Origin: Microcystis wesenbergii FACHB-1317
GTDB lineage: Bacteria; Cyanobacteriota; Cyanobacteriia; Cyanobacteriales; Microcystaceae
NCBI RefSeq assembly: GCF_014696875.1
Contig: NZ_JACJQV010000050.1
Coordinates: 1 to 64,000 of the forward strand
Length of the DNA: 64,000 nt
Reading direction: 5' to 3'
Of the stretch, positions 8,734-18,025 are shown piece by piece. The position numbers and the translations under genes are program-made. The notes under the pieces were generated by a model. It worked only from the letters and a program-made list of their open reading frames with translations, searched no databases and had not been told where the DNA came from. Position 1 is the stretch's first letter; each line of letters opens with the position of its first letter.

Positions 8734-9246
8734 ATGGACATTCCCCTAAACTTCGCCAAATACACCCAATGGTCCGGTATTGCCACGCTGGTTTTTTTGG
8801 TACTCACGATTATCGCTTTTCTCGTCGGTTGGGGAATCCGCTTTCGTCTCGTCGGTGTTACTAGCTTTATGGCTGTGTTGACGGTGGGGATTTTCGGTCT
8901 TGGGTTGGGATTATTTACCCGCACAGAAATTCCGGGGGCGGTGAGATTCTCCCTTGTCTATGATAACGGAGCTAATCAAGCTGTTATCTCCCTGCCCAAT
9001 ACCGTTACTCCCGAGCAAGTGGAAGCAACCCTAAAACAAGCCGCTAGTGACTTGTTTTCCTCCGGTCGCGCCGGTGCTGGCGGTAATAATCAATTTATCA
9101 TTAGCGCTCGCACTCTCGTTCACCCTCAGCCCGGTTTATCTGCTCCTTTGTACTTGGGACAGATTAAAAAATCCTTCTCCGCCCCGGGGGATAATACTCC
9201 TGAACTACAGCTTTTTCCCGAAAGTTTCGCTAAAATTAGCCAATAA
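8734..9246 (+). CDS. ycf51: Ycf51-family membrane protein
   Basis: This is a protein of about 170 residues conserved in cyanobacteria and red-algal plastids, function unknown. Two N-terminal membrane helices (ATLVFLVLTIIAFLVGWGI and SFMAVLTVGIFGLGLGLF) are followed by a soluble domain of about 110 residues with SLVYDNGANQAVISLPNTVT. The ATG at 8734 (MDIPLNFAKYTQW) fits family N-termini. The upstream in-frame start at 8659 would overlap queE. A closely spaced dehydrogenase-like gene follows after 20 bases. Confidence 0.8.
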   Translation: MDIPLNFAKYTQWSGIATLVFLVLTIIAFLVGWGIRFRLVGVTSFMAVLTVGIFGLGLGLFTRTEIPGAVRFSLVYDNGANQAVISLPNTVTPEQVEATLKQAASDLFSSGRAGAGGNNQFIISARTLVHPQPGLSAPLYLGQIKKSFSAPGDNTPELQLFPESFAKISQ

Positions 9247-9266
9247 TCCTGAGAGGTTGTCAAAAA

Positions 9267-10376
9267 ATGTCCAATGCTGTCGCTGTTTTGCCCCTGTTAA
9301 TCGCCCCCGCACAAGTGATTCGGGGTGACAATGCCCTAGAAGAATCCACCGGCAAGTTAGCGGATTTGGGTAAACGTCCCCTGGTGGTGGGCGGCGATCG
9401 CAATTTAGCTTTTTTGTCATCTCCCCTAAAAAATCTCACTCCTAGCTATCACAGTTACGCCCCCGATTGTTCGGAAAATTCCCTAGCATATTTAAAGGCA
9501 TCTGTCAAGAGTCACGAGGCAGATTTTATCATCGGTGTGGGTGGCGGCAAAGCCCTCGATACGGCCAAATTACTCGCCCATCAGTGCCATTTGCCGATCG
9601 CCACGATTCCCACCTCCGCCGCTACCTGTGCCGCTTGGACAGCCCTATCTAACGTCTATTCTGACGCGGGGGCGTTTCTTTACGATCTGTCCCTAGCCCG
9701 TTGTCCGGATTTATTAATTCTCGATTATGGTATTATCCAAACTGCCCCGAAAAGAACCTTAATCGCCGGTATTGGCGATGCGATCGCTAAATGGTACGAA
9801 GCTTCCGTCAGTAGCGGTCATTGCACAGAAACCTTAATCATTGCCGCTGTCCAACAGGCCCGGGTTTTGCGGGATATTCTTTTCCAAAAATCCCCGGCAG
9901 CCCTGGAAAATATCGGCGGGGAGGACTGGAAACAGGTGGTAGATGCCACCGTTTTATTAGCCGGAGTAATCGGCGGTTTAGGGGGCGCTAATTGTCGTAC
10001 CGTGGCCGCCCATGCAATTCATAATGGTTTAACCCATATTCCCGCTTGCCATCACGCGCTCCACGGGGAAAAAGTCGCCTACGGCATTCTCGCCCAATTG
10101 CGTCTAGAGGAAATAGTTTTGGGTAATCAATTAGCAGTATCGGCCCGGGGGCAACTAATCCAGTTTTATGAACAAATTGGGTTACCTAAATCCCTAGAGG
10201 ATTTAGGATTAAAAGATGTTTCCCTTGCCCAATTGCGCCACGCGGCCGCAATTGCCTGTCAGCCTAATTCGGACATTCATCGTCTGCCTTTTACGGTTTC
10301 CCCCGAACAAGTTATGGCGGCCATGGTTTCTACTACCACTGCCGATACAATCGGGCAGAAAGTTAAAGCTAATTAA
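9267..10376 (+). CDS. Iron-containing alcohol dehydrogenase-like oxidoreductase
   Basis: This 369-residue protein belongs to the group III alcohol dehydrogenase / glycerol dehydrogenase superfamily. The NAD-binding motif is DFIIGVGGGKALDTAKLLA near residue 95. The segment IPTSAATCAAWTALSNVY follows, and metal-ligand positions fit GIGDAIAKWYE, HAIHNGLT and ALHGEKVAYG. The last histidines and Asp in such proteins bind Zn or Fe. The cyanobacterial substrate is not known to me. It lies 20 bases after ycf51 and is probably cotranscribed with it. Confidence 0.8.
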   Translation: MSNAVAVLPLLIAPAQVIRGDNALEESTGKLADLGKRPLVVGGDRNLAFLSSPLKNLTPSYHSYAPDCSENSLAYLKASVKSHEADFIIGVGGGKALDTAKLLAHQCHLPIATIPTSAATCAAWTALSNVYSDAGAFLYDLSLARCPDLLILDYGIIQTAPKRTLIAGIGDAIAKWYEASVSSGHCTETLIIAAVQQARVLRDILFQKSPAALENIGGEDWKQVVDATVLLAGVIGGLGGANCRTVAAHAIHNGLTHIPACHHALHGEKVAYGILAQLRLEEIVLGNQLAVSARGQLIQFYEQIGLPKSLEDLGLKDVSLAQLRHAAAIACQPNSDIHRLPFTVSPEQVMAAMVSTTTADTIGQKVKAN

Positions 10377-10694
10377 CGGGAATATTTTCGGGACTTATTA
10401 ATAATGAAAAATTATCAACAGAATCACTTATCATTGAAGAAACAGAATTTACCCTTAGCATCATAACTTTTTCCTATCTGATTTATTCAGCAAGCCCTAA
10501 TTAGGGGTCTCAAGACCCCCCTAGCGGGCGCAGAGAAAACCCTCACCAGCTAAGTCTTTTTACTCAAGTCTCTAGAGGGGGACGGCCAATGTGACAGTTG
10601 AGGGTGCGGAATGTGGGTTCGTACTTATTGTGCCGACTATTGTCTCGTTCTTATTTGAAATAACTATAAATTACGAACAGCTTAACGCACCAAT
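10377..10694. other. Intergenic spacer with IS-end-like fragments
   Basis: Around 10483-10510 the sequence GATTTATTCAGCAAGCCCTA is the reverse complement of a motif found at the left end of the element at 53545 (GCTGAATAAATC). Near 10684, AACGCACCAATTT matches the dispersed repeat family at 60.8-62.8 kb. No gene was seen. Confidence 0.4.
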
Positions 10695-12179
10695 TTAAAA
10701 GGGGTTAGGTTTCGGGGAGCGCAGGCTGTTCAGTTCTGCGAGGATGGCTGAACTACCGTTGATCGCAGCGGCAGCCACCGGGTTGAGTCCCCAAAATGCC
10801 CCGACTGCCACCACTAACAGGTTGGGCAGAGTAGCGATCGCCAAACTCCTGTCTGCAGTCGCAAAGGTATGCCTCGCCAGGGCAAAGGTGTAGCCGAGGG
10901 GCTGGAGATCGTGGCTGTGGAAGATGACATCTGCGGCCGCTGCAAATTCCCCTCTCCCTAGAGAAATAACCACCTGATCCTCCTGGGCAGCCAAGCAATC
11001 ACTACCACTGTCGGTTATCCAAGCGGCCCGCTTACCTTGGCGGCGCAACTGTTCTCGGAGGCACTCAACAGCAGCCGCATCGGTGGCGAAGTGGATGCAC
11101 TCAGAAGGGATGCCCCAACTCACCAGCAGCTCCGGGGTAATCAAGTCCTGGAAACTTTCGCAGGTAAAGGCCAGAGTATCCACCTGAGCCAACTTTTCCA
11201 GTACCCTGGCATTGCGGATGTAAACGCCTTGTCGCGCTGCCGCCGTCAGGGCCGAAACCACTGCCAAGGGAGTAACGCCCCGCAGAGAAACCCCGATGTC
11301 GAGGGGTAACACCGCACTCGCTCGCCCCAAGTCCCCCGTCAGGATTGCCCAAGTGCCACTCAGGAGCAAAGTGGGGACGATCGCTCCTTGGGCGACGGGT
11401 TTGAGGTTCTGGAGTAGTTCGGTTTTTTCGACGGAATCTAGCCACCCTTCTCGATCTGCCTCGGGAACGGGAGCGAACCGCTGCCGGTCGGAAAGCCAGT
11501 GGATTTCTGCATCTTCTTGCTCGAACAGCAGGTATAGCTCGTCTTCTAGCTGTTGGAGCTTGCTCTGGCGCAGGCTCTCTCCCACTGCCGCCAGATTGAG
11601 GGCGAGTGCGCCAGCTACACCGTTGCCCTGGAGCAGTTGGTAGCTCAACCAGAGGGCATCGAGGCAGTCTATTGTCACTTGTCCCTGCTGGGTGAGGGCT
11701 TGGCCAACCCTCTGCCAGAGAGGAATTGAAGCCGCAAGGACAATTCCCCCCACAATCGAGAAGGGCAGTTCTAGGGGAGCAGCAGCGATCGCCACGGCTA
11801 GGGTTAAGGCCGGCAGCCCTAAAGTTGGCCAAGTCTCCTGATTGCCTCGGTCGGCCTCCTCTGGCTCTCTTTCCCGGCTGGCCACTAGGATGGCCGCTTG
11901 CAAGTAATCTAGGATGGCCGTTGCTGACAGCATTTCCGCCGGGTAGGAGACAATCAGGGAGCAGGCGGCGGCATTGATGCGGCTCTCGCTGATGGCAGTG
12001 GTTCTCAGCAGCGATCGCTGTAAGCGTCTGGCAAATTCGTCATCCCAATTGAGGCGGGGAATGCGAATTCGCAGCCGCCCCGGAATTTGATGGGCGACTT
12101 GCCAATCTACCCGCTCAGGGGGCTCTGGGGAATTTTCTGCCGCTTGAGCCGGCGCGGGAGTCAGAGTTGTTGTCGTCAT
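10695..12179 (-). CDS. P-type ATPase-like pseudo-enzyme with HMA_2-type N-terminus
   Basis: This 494-residue membrane protein keeps the layout of a P1B metal ATPase but not its chemistry. Residues about 25-100 resemble an HMA_2 domain (HQIPGRLRIRIPRLNWDDEF). Paired helices follow, then an actuator-like stretch, then LRGVTPLAVVSALTAAARQG in the position of the CPC helix, without the cysteines. LEKLAQVDTLAFTCES stands where LEKL.VDT..FDKTG is normal, so the phosphorylated Asp is absent. The end ADVIFHSHDLQPL ... INGSSAILAELNSLR matches P1B C-termini. The ATP-binding N-domain is reduced to a short piece. It is unlikely to pump ions and a scaffold or metal-sensing role is possible. The GC-rich codon use differs from its neighbours. 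Confidence 0.75.
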   Translation of the reverse strand: MTTTTLTPAPAQAAENSPEPPERVDWQVAHQIPGRLRIRIPRLNWDDEFARRLQRSLLRTTAISESRINAAACSLIVSYPAEMLSATAILDYLQAAILVASREREPEEADRGNQETWPTLGLPALTLAVAIAAAPLELPFSIVGGIVLAASIPLWQRVGQALTQQGQVTIDCLDALWLSYQLLQGNGVAGALALNLAAVGESLRQSKLQQLEDELYLLFEQEDAEIHWLSDRQRFAPVPEADREGWLDSVEKTELLQNLKPVAQGAIVPTLLLSGTWAILTGDLGRASAVLPLDIGVSLRGVTPLAVVSALTAAARQGVYIRNARVLEKLAQVDTLAFTCESFQDLITPELLVSWGIPSECIHFATDAAAVECLREQLRRQGKRAAWITDSGSDCLAAQEDQVVISLGRGEFAAAADVIFHSHDLQPLGYTFALARHTFATADRSLAIATLPNLLVVAVGAFWGLNPVAAAAINGSSAILAELNSLRSPKPNPF

Positions 12180-12323
12180 GGTGAGATGATTCTAGAGAGG
12201 CCACCGACCGGCAGCGGGACGAACAAGACATTCAACAACAGGCTGGCAGCGGCGACGAGAGATTGACCATTTGAAAACGCCCGACTTCGCCGATCGGGTG
12301 CATTGGCTTGTTAGCTGACGATC

Positions 12324-12827
12324 TTAGCGTTCCCAGCCGTTGATCATTCTGGTTGTTTCCGCCACCTTTGATTCATCTCCTTGTTCCGGCTTGTACCAAA
12401 GCTCAAACCGTGCTTCGTATTTGTTGCTCCAGTCTCCTTCGTACACGACCACCTCAGCATTGTATGGAAAGAATGTCTTGCCAGTGGCAGACAAGCCCAC
12501 ATGGCGTATCGAACTCCTCGTCAGGTCGTCCTCGGATAGTCGTTGTCCAGATTTCACGTCATAGACCCTTGCGTACACATATCCGGCAGCGCTTGGGTTA
12601 ACTGCTGCGTTAAGCAGGTATATCCCCGGCTGCATTCCATCGGAAACGGTGAAGTGCGAGGCATTCGGACGATTGGTTCAGTAAAGCGAGTCAACGGGCA
12701 TCACAACGGTTGTTTTGATTTCGTCCTTAGGTTGCGACAGGGGCCCGCCGTAGTTGGATCCGATTGGGTTGCAACCGGCCACTATGGCGGCGATCAGCAG
12801 AACGACGACGGACGTTTTGTGGTACAT
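12324..12827 (-). pseudogene. Lipoprotein gene interrupted by an in-frame TGA
   Basis: From ATG at 12827 the frame reads a lipoprotein signal peptide (MYHKTSVVVLLIAAIVAGC, lipobox VAGC near residue 19) and continues to SLY. It meets TGA at 12680-12678, then goes on in the same frame (TNRPNASHFTVSDGMQPGIYLL) to the stop at 12324. The full frame is 168 codons. The ATG after the stop would give only a signal-less 103-residue remnant. I do not recognise the family. The GC-rich composition matches the adjacent ATPase-like gene, suggesting joint acquisition. The stop may be mutation, sequence error or recoding. Confidence 0.65.
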
Positions 12828-13132
12828 GTGGCTAGCTAACTATTAATTATAGAGAAACTTTCCGTCTTCATACCTTTATCCTTATTCCTACCCAACCCGA
12901 TTTTTGAGGCTATTTTTTTCTTTTTTATCTTCCCTCAAAAACCCTATATATATGGGCGCACGGATTCCCATTATATATAAACAATAAAGCAAGTCTCGCC
13001 ATTTGTCAAGGGTTTTTGGAAAAAAATCGAGCCGATACTAAAGATATATCTTCCCAAGAGCAGCTCAAAGCGATCGATGACTTGGGAAAATTAGCACAAT
13101 CGGACAAACCCCAATTCAGTCGAGTCGGTTAG
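12828..13132. other. Intergenic spacer
   Basis: This stretch is AT-rich with T- and A-runs. A short open stretch at about 13022-13131 (SSQEQLKAIDDLGKLAQSDK, no start codon) may be a gene remnant. It marks the composition change back from the GC-rich island. Nothing else was recognised. Confidence 0.35.
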
Positions 13133-13315
13133 TTAACTAAGTTTTTCTTCAGGAAAAGTTGCTTGAAACTCATCGAGTAACTCATCCAACTCCTCAAGAG
13201 CTTGATTGACATCCAATCTCAACCCCCCAATGTCGGGTTGATCGCGCAATTGCAGTAAATAATCGCGTTTATTAGCCATTTGTTGCACTTTATCGATCAA
13301 GCTGGTTTTATCCAT
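13133..13315 (-). CDS. Small conserved hypothetical protein
   Basis: This is a 60-residue acidic, probably helical protein (NQALEELDELLDEFQATFPEE at the C-terminus). It has no signal peptide, cysteine pair or membrane segment. It stands alone between non-coding stretches. Its reading frame and codon use look real, but I do not recognise a function. Confidence 0.5.
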   Translation of the reverse strand: MDKTSLIDKVQQMANKRDYLLQLRDQPDIGGLRLDVNQALEELDELLDEFQATFPEEKLS

Positions 13316-13560
13316 AATTCACCCTCTGGTACTGACTGCGATTATATATCAGTCAGCCCGTATCAGTAGCTCTCCTGCAAAAATCAAAAAGCTTCCGTTA
13401 GGTGAGGAGACAGGAAACTCCGAGACAGGAGGAGAAAAAAGACAAGAGACAAGTATAATGCTATAAAAACGAAAATTATGGCAAATTTATCTGATATTTT
13501 CGATATTTTAGCCATATAGCGGCTCGATAACTTACTTTGGCAGGGGATATACTAATAACT

Positions 13561-13625
13561 TATCAGTGATCAGTGATCACTGATCACTGATCACTGATAA
13601 CTAATAACTGATAACTGATAACTGA
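13561..13625. repeat. Short tandem repeat, GATCACTGATAACTG type
   Basis: TGATCACTGATCACTGATAA units end just before the hyuB start codon at 13633. The rest of 13316-13632 is AT-rich spacer with no gene seen. Repeats this close to the start may overlap the 5' leader. Confidence 0.85.
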
Positions 13626-13632
13626 CTTTTCT

Positions 13633-15204
13633 ATGTCCCCTCTCAATTCTCACCGCACAGAAATAACTACCGTTGCCGATCCTATTTATCTAGAAATATT
13701 TAAAAATCTCTATCAATTTATTGCCGAAGAAATGGGTATTACTCTCCAAAATACGGCAGCAAGTGTCAATATTAAAGAGCGCCTAGACTTCTCCTGTGCT
13801 ATCTTTGATGAGTTAGGAAATTTAATCGCTAATGCTCCTCATATTCCCGTCCATTTAGGCTCTATGTCCGATAGTGTCAAAAGTTTAATTCAGGATAAAG
13901 GGGAGACGATTCGTACAGGGAATGTTTATCTAGCCAATAATCCTTATAATGGCGGTACTCACCTGCCGGATGTCACAGTAATTAGTCCTATTTTTGACCG
14001 CCAAAATCAGGAAATATTATTTTATCTTGCCTCCCGGGGACATCAAGCTGATATCGGTGGCATTACCCCTGGTTCTATGCCTCCCCATTCTGTCCATATT
14101 AGCGAAGAAGGAATTTTATTCGATAACTTTTTGCTGGTAGCGGCGGGACAGTTTCGGGAAAAAGAATTAATTAATCACTTAACTAATAGTCCTTTTCCTG
14201 CTCGCAATATCGCCCAAAATATTGCCGATTTTCAGGCACAAATAGCCGCCAATGCCAAGGGGGAAAGAGAATTACATAATATGGTTGATCGCTACGGATT
14301 AGCTATGGTTAAAGCCTATCAACAGTTCGTTCAAGATAATGCCGAATTAGCGGTGAGAAAAGCTATATCTGTCTTAAAAGATGGTGAATTTACTTATTAT
14401 ATGGATAACGGTGCTGTCATCAAGGTAAAAATTAGCATAGATATTAATAATTGTCAAGCAACCATCGATTTTACTGGCACATCTGACCAGTTAAATAATA
14501 ATTTTAATGCCCCCCTGGCAGTGACAAGAGCGGCGGTTTTATACGTTTTTCGTACCCTTGTGGAGGAGGCAATTCCTTTAAATGCTGGCTGTTTCAAACC
14601 CCTCCATTTAATTATCCCATCTGGCTGTTTTCTTAATCCCGTTTATCCGGCGGCCGTGGTAGCGGGAAATGTGGAAACTTCCCAGGCAATAGTTAATACT
14701 TTATACGGTGCTTTAGGCATTCAAGCAGCCAGCCAAGGGACGATGAATAATTTCACTTTTGGCAATCAAGAATATCAATATTATGAGACTATTTGCGGCG
14801 GTTCTGGTGCGGGGGCAAATTTTGCGGGAACTGCTGCCGTACAAACCCAAATGACTAATTCCCGTCTCACTGATCCGGAAGTATTAGAAATGCGCTATCC
14901 TGTGTTAGTAGAAAGTTTTAGCATTCGCCCCGATAGTGGCGGCAAGGGACAATATTCTGGAGGTGATGGTGTGATTAGAAGAATGAAATTTCAAGAGGCT
15001 ATGACTGCTAATATTCTGTCGGGTAATCGCCTGATTCCCCCCTTTGGACTAGCGGGAGGAAAAGCCGGTAAAATAGGACGTAATGCCGTGGAAAGAAACG
15101 ATGGAACTATCGAAGAATTGCCCGGCACTGCTACTGTAGAAATGAACCCCGGTGATATTTTTATTATTGAAACTCCCGGCGGTGGTGGCTATGGAAATTG
15201 TTGA
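13633..15204 (+). CDS. hyuB: Hydantoinase B / 5-oxoprolinase beta-type subunit
   Basis: This 523-residue protein of the HyuB family forms, with a HyuA-type ATPase subunit, an ATP-dependent amidohydrolase for hydantoins or 5-oxoproline. Motifs include INIKERLDFSCAIFDELG-like start SVNIKERLDFSCA, then HIPVHLGSMSDSV, NDPYNGGTHLPD-like NNPYNGGTHLPDVTVI, SRGHQADIGGITPGSMP and the C-terminal RPDSGGKGQYSGGDG with TPGGGGYG. Length is normal. No hyuA is adjacent, so the partner must be elsewhere. The exact substrate cannot be read from sequence. Confidence 0.88.
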   Translation: MSPLNSHRTEITTVADPIYLEIFKNLYQFIAEEMGITLQNTAASVNIKERLDFSCAIFDELGNLIANAPHIPVHLGSMSDSVKSLIQDKGETIRTGNVYLANNPYNGGTHLPDVTVISPIFDRQNQEILFYLASRGHQADIGGITPGSMPPHSVHISEEGILFDNFLLVAAGQFREKELINHLTNSPFPARNIAQNIADFQAQIAANAKGERELHNMVDRYGLAMVKAYQQFVQDNAELAVRKAISVLKDGEFTYYMDNGAVIKVKISIDINNCQATIDFTGTSDQLNNNFNAPLAVTRAAVLYVFRTLVEEAIPLNAGCFKPLHLIIPSGCFLNPVYPAAVVAGNVETSQAIVNTLYGALGIQAASQGTMNNFTFGNQEYQYYETICGGSGAGANFAGTAAVQTQMTNSRLTDPEVLEMRYPVLVESFSIRPDSGGKGQYSGGDGVIRRMKFQEAMTANILSGNRLIPPFGLAGGKAGKIGRNAVERNDGTIEELPGTATVEMNPGDIFIIETPGGGGYGNC

Positions 15205-15221
15205 ACGATAACTTTAATTTT

Positions 15222-15310
15222 AATTAAGTACCTAAGCAAAATTAAGTAAGTGGTTATAATTAAATTAAAGATGGATCCCCCCTTAATCCCCCCTTAATAA
15301 GGGGGGTGTC
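15222..15310. repeat. Partial MITE-like repeat with CCCCCCTTAATAAGGGGGG palindrome
   Basis: AAGTAAGTGGTTATAATTAA is followed by a palindromic C/G tract (15278-15308). It resembles the left half of the element at 28621-28776. It lies just upstream of tsaD and could form a hairpin in the leader or act as a hyuB terminator. Confidence 0.55.
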
Positions 15311-15331
15311 TGACGATTTACTGATTAATTT

Positions 15332-16378
15332 ATGACAATTATCTTAGCGATCGAAACCAGTTGCGATGAAACGGCTGTGGCTATTGTTAACAATAACCTG
15401 GTGTTGAGTAGTGTGGTTTCTTCTCAAATTGATCTCCATCGTCTCTATGGCGGTGTTGTGCCAGAAATGGCCTCCCGACAACACCTAGAAACCATTAATT
15501 TTTGTCTAGAAAAAGCTTGGCAAGAAACGGGGTTAACTTGGTCAGAAATTGATGGAATAGCCGCCACAGTTGCTCCCGGTTTAGTAGGTGCTTTAATGGT
15601 GGGAATGACAGCAGCCAAAACCCTGGCTATTATCCACGATAAACCCTTTATCGGCATTCATCATCTCGAAGGTCATATCTATGCTTCCTATCTCGCTGAA
15701 TCCGATCTTAAACCCCCCTTTTTATCTCTTTTAGTCTCCGGGGGTCATACCAGTTTAATCCATGTGCAGGCCTGCGGCAAATATCAACAATTAGGAACCA
15801 CTAGAGATGATGCAGCCGGAGAAGCTTTTGATAAAGTGGCACGATTATTAAACTTAAGTTATCCCGGTGGTCCGATAATCGATCGCATGGCTAAAGATGG
15901 TAATCCCCAAGCTTTTCCCTTACCTGAAGGTAAAATATCTTTACCAACCGGCGGTTTTCATGCCTACGATTCCAGTTTTAGTGGTTTAAAAACGGCTGTT
16001 TTGCGCTTAGTAGAGAAATTCGAGCCAGATAATTTACCTGTAGCTGATATAGCCGCTAGTTTTCAAGATACGGTAGCCAGAAGTTTAACCCGTCGGACAA
16101 TCAATTGTGCCTTAGATTATGGCTTAAAAACTATCGCGATCGGGGGAGGAGTGGCTGCTAATAGTGCCTTAAGAAATCATCTGCAAACTGCCGCCAAAAA
16201 TCATCATTTAACCGTCTATTTTCCGCCGCTTAAACTCTGTACCGATAACGCCGCTATGATTGCTCGCGCTGCCGTTGATCATTATGATCTTGGTCATTTT
16301 TCTGACCTTTCCCTAGGTGTTCGTTCCCGTTTACCTTTAAGCGAAGTTATGCAATTATATAATACGTCAGATTTTTAG
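15332..16378 (+). CDS. tsaD: tRNA N6-adenosine threonylcarbamoyltransferase
   Basis: TsaD transfers the threonylcarbamoyl group to A37 of ANN-decoding tRNAs, working with TsaB and TsaE. The 348-residue protein has the ASKHA-type start [13 protein letters not shown], the metal-binding HHLEGH motif near residue 110 (both His), [10 protein letters not shown], and [13 protein letters not shown] near residue 270. All landmarks are intact. It is an essential-type gene. No partner gene is adjacent. truB follows in the same direction after a repeat-containing spacer. Confidence 0.96.
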   Translation: MTIILAIETSCDETAVAIVNNNLVLSSVVSSQIDLHRLYGGVVPEMASRQHLETINFCLEKAWQETGLTWSEIDGIAATVAPGLVGALMVGMTAAKTLAIIHDKPFIGIHHLEGHIYASYLAESDLKPPFLSLLVSGGHTSLIHVQACGKYQQLGTTRDDAAGEAFDKVARLLNLSYPGGPIIDRMAKDGNPQAFPLPEGKISLPTGGFHAYDSSFSGLKTAVLRLVEKFEPDNLPVADIAASFQDTVARSLTRRTINCALDYGLKTIAIGGGVAANSALRNHLQTAAKNHHLTVYFPPLKLCTDNAAMIARAAVDHYDLGHFSDLSLGVRSRLPLSEVMQLYNTSDF

Positions 16379-16387
16379 CTATCAGCC

Positions 16388-16425
16388 TTGAATCAGTGAT
16401 CAGTGATCAGTTATCAGTTATCAGA
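16388..16425. repeat. Short tandem repeat, ATCAGTGATCAGTTATCAG type
   Basis: Units of the ACTGATAAC family in inverse orientation, starting right after the tsaD stop codon. Confidence 0.8.
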
Positions 16426-16550
16426 TATGAGTTTTCAGTTCACTGTTTACTGTTGACCGATCACTGAAAAAAGCTCCCCACTCTCCTATACCTTTTAAAC
16501 AGGATTTAGTCTGACCTATAGTGGCACAAGTCCACCCTACAATTGATCAA

Positions 16551-17432
16551 ATGTTTGGCTTTTTAAATCTCAATAAACCCCCCGATTGGACTTCTCACGA
16601 TTGCGTGGCCAAAGTCCGCAAAATTCTGAAGACAAAACGAGTCGGCCATGGCGGAACTTTAGATCCTATGGCTACGGGAGTTTTACCGATCGCCGTCGGT
16701 GCTGCCACCCGATTACTGCCCTATTTACCCGAAAATAAGGCTTATCGGGCAAAAATCCAGTTAGGACTCAGCACCGATACCGATGATATTACGGGAAAAG
16801 CGATCGCCACTTGTCCCTGTGGCGATTTAACTTTAGAGGCAGTTAAGCCCCATTTAGCGGAATTTATCGGCAATATTGCCCAGATTCCGCCGATGTATAG
16901 TGCTATTCACAAGGATGGTCGCCGTCTCTACGAATTGGCGCGCAAAGGGGAAATAATCGCAGTGGAGCCTCGTCAGGTCAAAATTGACCAAATTACGGTT
17001 TTAGGCTGGTTAGAGGGCGAATTTCCGCAAATAGAGCTAGATATTCACTGTGGATCGGGGACTTATATTCGTTCCCTGGCCAGAGATTTGGGGAAGGTGT
17101 TAGCTGTCGGTGGCACTTTAGCCAGTTTAACTCGCACGGAAAGCTGTGGTTTTCAATTAGCTGATAGTATTAATCTGGAAGCTTTAATGGCTAATTCCGA
17201 GGGTTTAATTTCGCCTCGCATTGCCTTGGCACATCTAGACTGGATTTCTTTGACATCAGAGAGAGTTATCGATTGGTTTCACGGCAGAAAAATTAATCTC
17301 ACCGATACAAATGTTATGAGCGGTTCTCTGGTTGCTGTGGAGTCTTTAGAAGCTCAATTTCTCGGCATTGGTGAGATAGTTAGCAGAGAAGATGAATACT
17401 ACCTACAGCCTAAAATAGTTATTCAGCAATAG
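16551..17432 (+). CDS. truB: tRNA pseudouridine(55) synthase
   Basis: TruB makes pseudouridine 55 in the T-loop of tRNAs. The start GFLNLNKPPDWTSHDCV and the catalytic box GHGGTLDPMATGVLP (Asp near residue 39 from the chosen start) are intact, with YRAKIQLGLSTDTDD and the RNA-binding CGSGTYIRSLARDLG further on. The ATG at 16551 fits family N-termini. A GTG at 16521 would add ten residues. The length of 293 is normal. Confidence 0.94.
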   Translation: MFGFLNLNKPPDWTSHDCVAKVRKILKTKRVGHGGTLDPMATGVLPIAVGAATRLLPYLPENKAYRAKIQLGLSTDTDDITGKAIATCPCGDLTLEAVKPHLAEFIGNIAQIPPMYSAIHKDGRRLYELARKGEIIAVEPRQVKIDQITVLGWLEGEFPQIELDIHCGSGTYIRSLARDLGKVLAVGGTLASLTRTESCGFQLADSINLEALMANSEGLISPRIALAHLDWISLTSERVIDWFHGRKINLTDTNVMSGSLVAVESLEAQFLGIGEIVSREDEYYLQPKIVIQQ

Positions 17433-17651
17433 GGTTAATAATCAAAACTTTTTCTATATCTTAATTATGTTTATCTGGACAAACTAAGCTTTTTTATCAA
17501 CAGTGATCCTCTTGCATAATTAATTTTTCAGGGTTCAAAAACGGCAAAAATAATGGTTAAATTGCCTAACATCTGTAAAGAGACCATTTAATTGATTATG
17601 ATTGATTCTTAATTCTCCTGACTACTGACTACTGACTACTGACTCCTAACC
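17433..17651. other. Intergenic spacer
   Basis: This AT-rich spacer ends with ACTGACTACTGACTACTGAC repeats (about 17620-17645). No gene was seen. Confidence 0.5.
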
Positions 17652-17924
17652 CTAACAACAATTTTTGATTTTTACAAGAGGTCTAGTATAAACCCACTGA
17701 TTATGATTTTTTCTGGCCACGATTTTTTTAGAAGCAACCAAAGATTTTAGACAAAGATTGAGCATAGAAACGGGACGATTTAAGCGTTGGCTCAATTCTT
17801 GAACTGTGATTCCTTGAGGATAAACTTGCATAAGTTCAAAAATTTGTGCGCTGGTATTTAATCCTTTTGTGGGACTAATAATCTTGATAGCCAAGGCTAG
17901 TAATCGGGAGAAACGACAGGCCAT
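17652..17924 (-). CDS. Small winged-helix-like protein, function unknown
   Basis: This 90-residue protein has a probable helix-turn-helix: AQIFELMQVYPQGITVQELSQRLNRPVSML, followed by a basic wing KKIVARKNHNQWVY. It resembles short MarR/DprA-type wHTH domains, so DNA binding is a fair inference. It lacks a ligand domain. It stands alone between truB and hisC. No target site can be named. Confidence 0.6.
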   Translation of the reverse strand: MACRFSRLLALAIKIISPTKGLNTSAQIFELMQVYPQGITVQELSQRLNRPVSMLNLCLKSLVASKKIVARKNHNQWVYTRPLVKIKNCC

Positions 17925-18025
17925 TAGACCCTTGTTTGTCGCTGCTTTGTTCCGATCGATCTAGCCTTTTTTTCGAGAAGTTATCAGGGTTTCAAGTGCT
18001 AATAAAACCCTGACGTAAATCGAGA

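Noticed and set aside
11101..11832. Long open frame on the minus strand in another frame (243 codons)
   Set aside because: It lies inside the ATPase-like gene and has Arg/Pro/Ser-rich composition typical of a shadow frame in GC-rich DNA.
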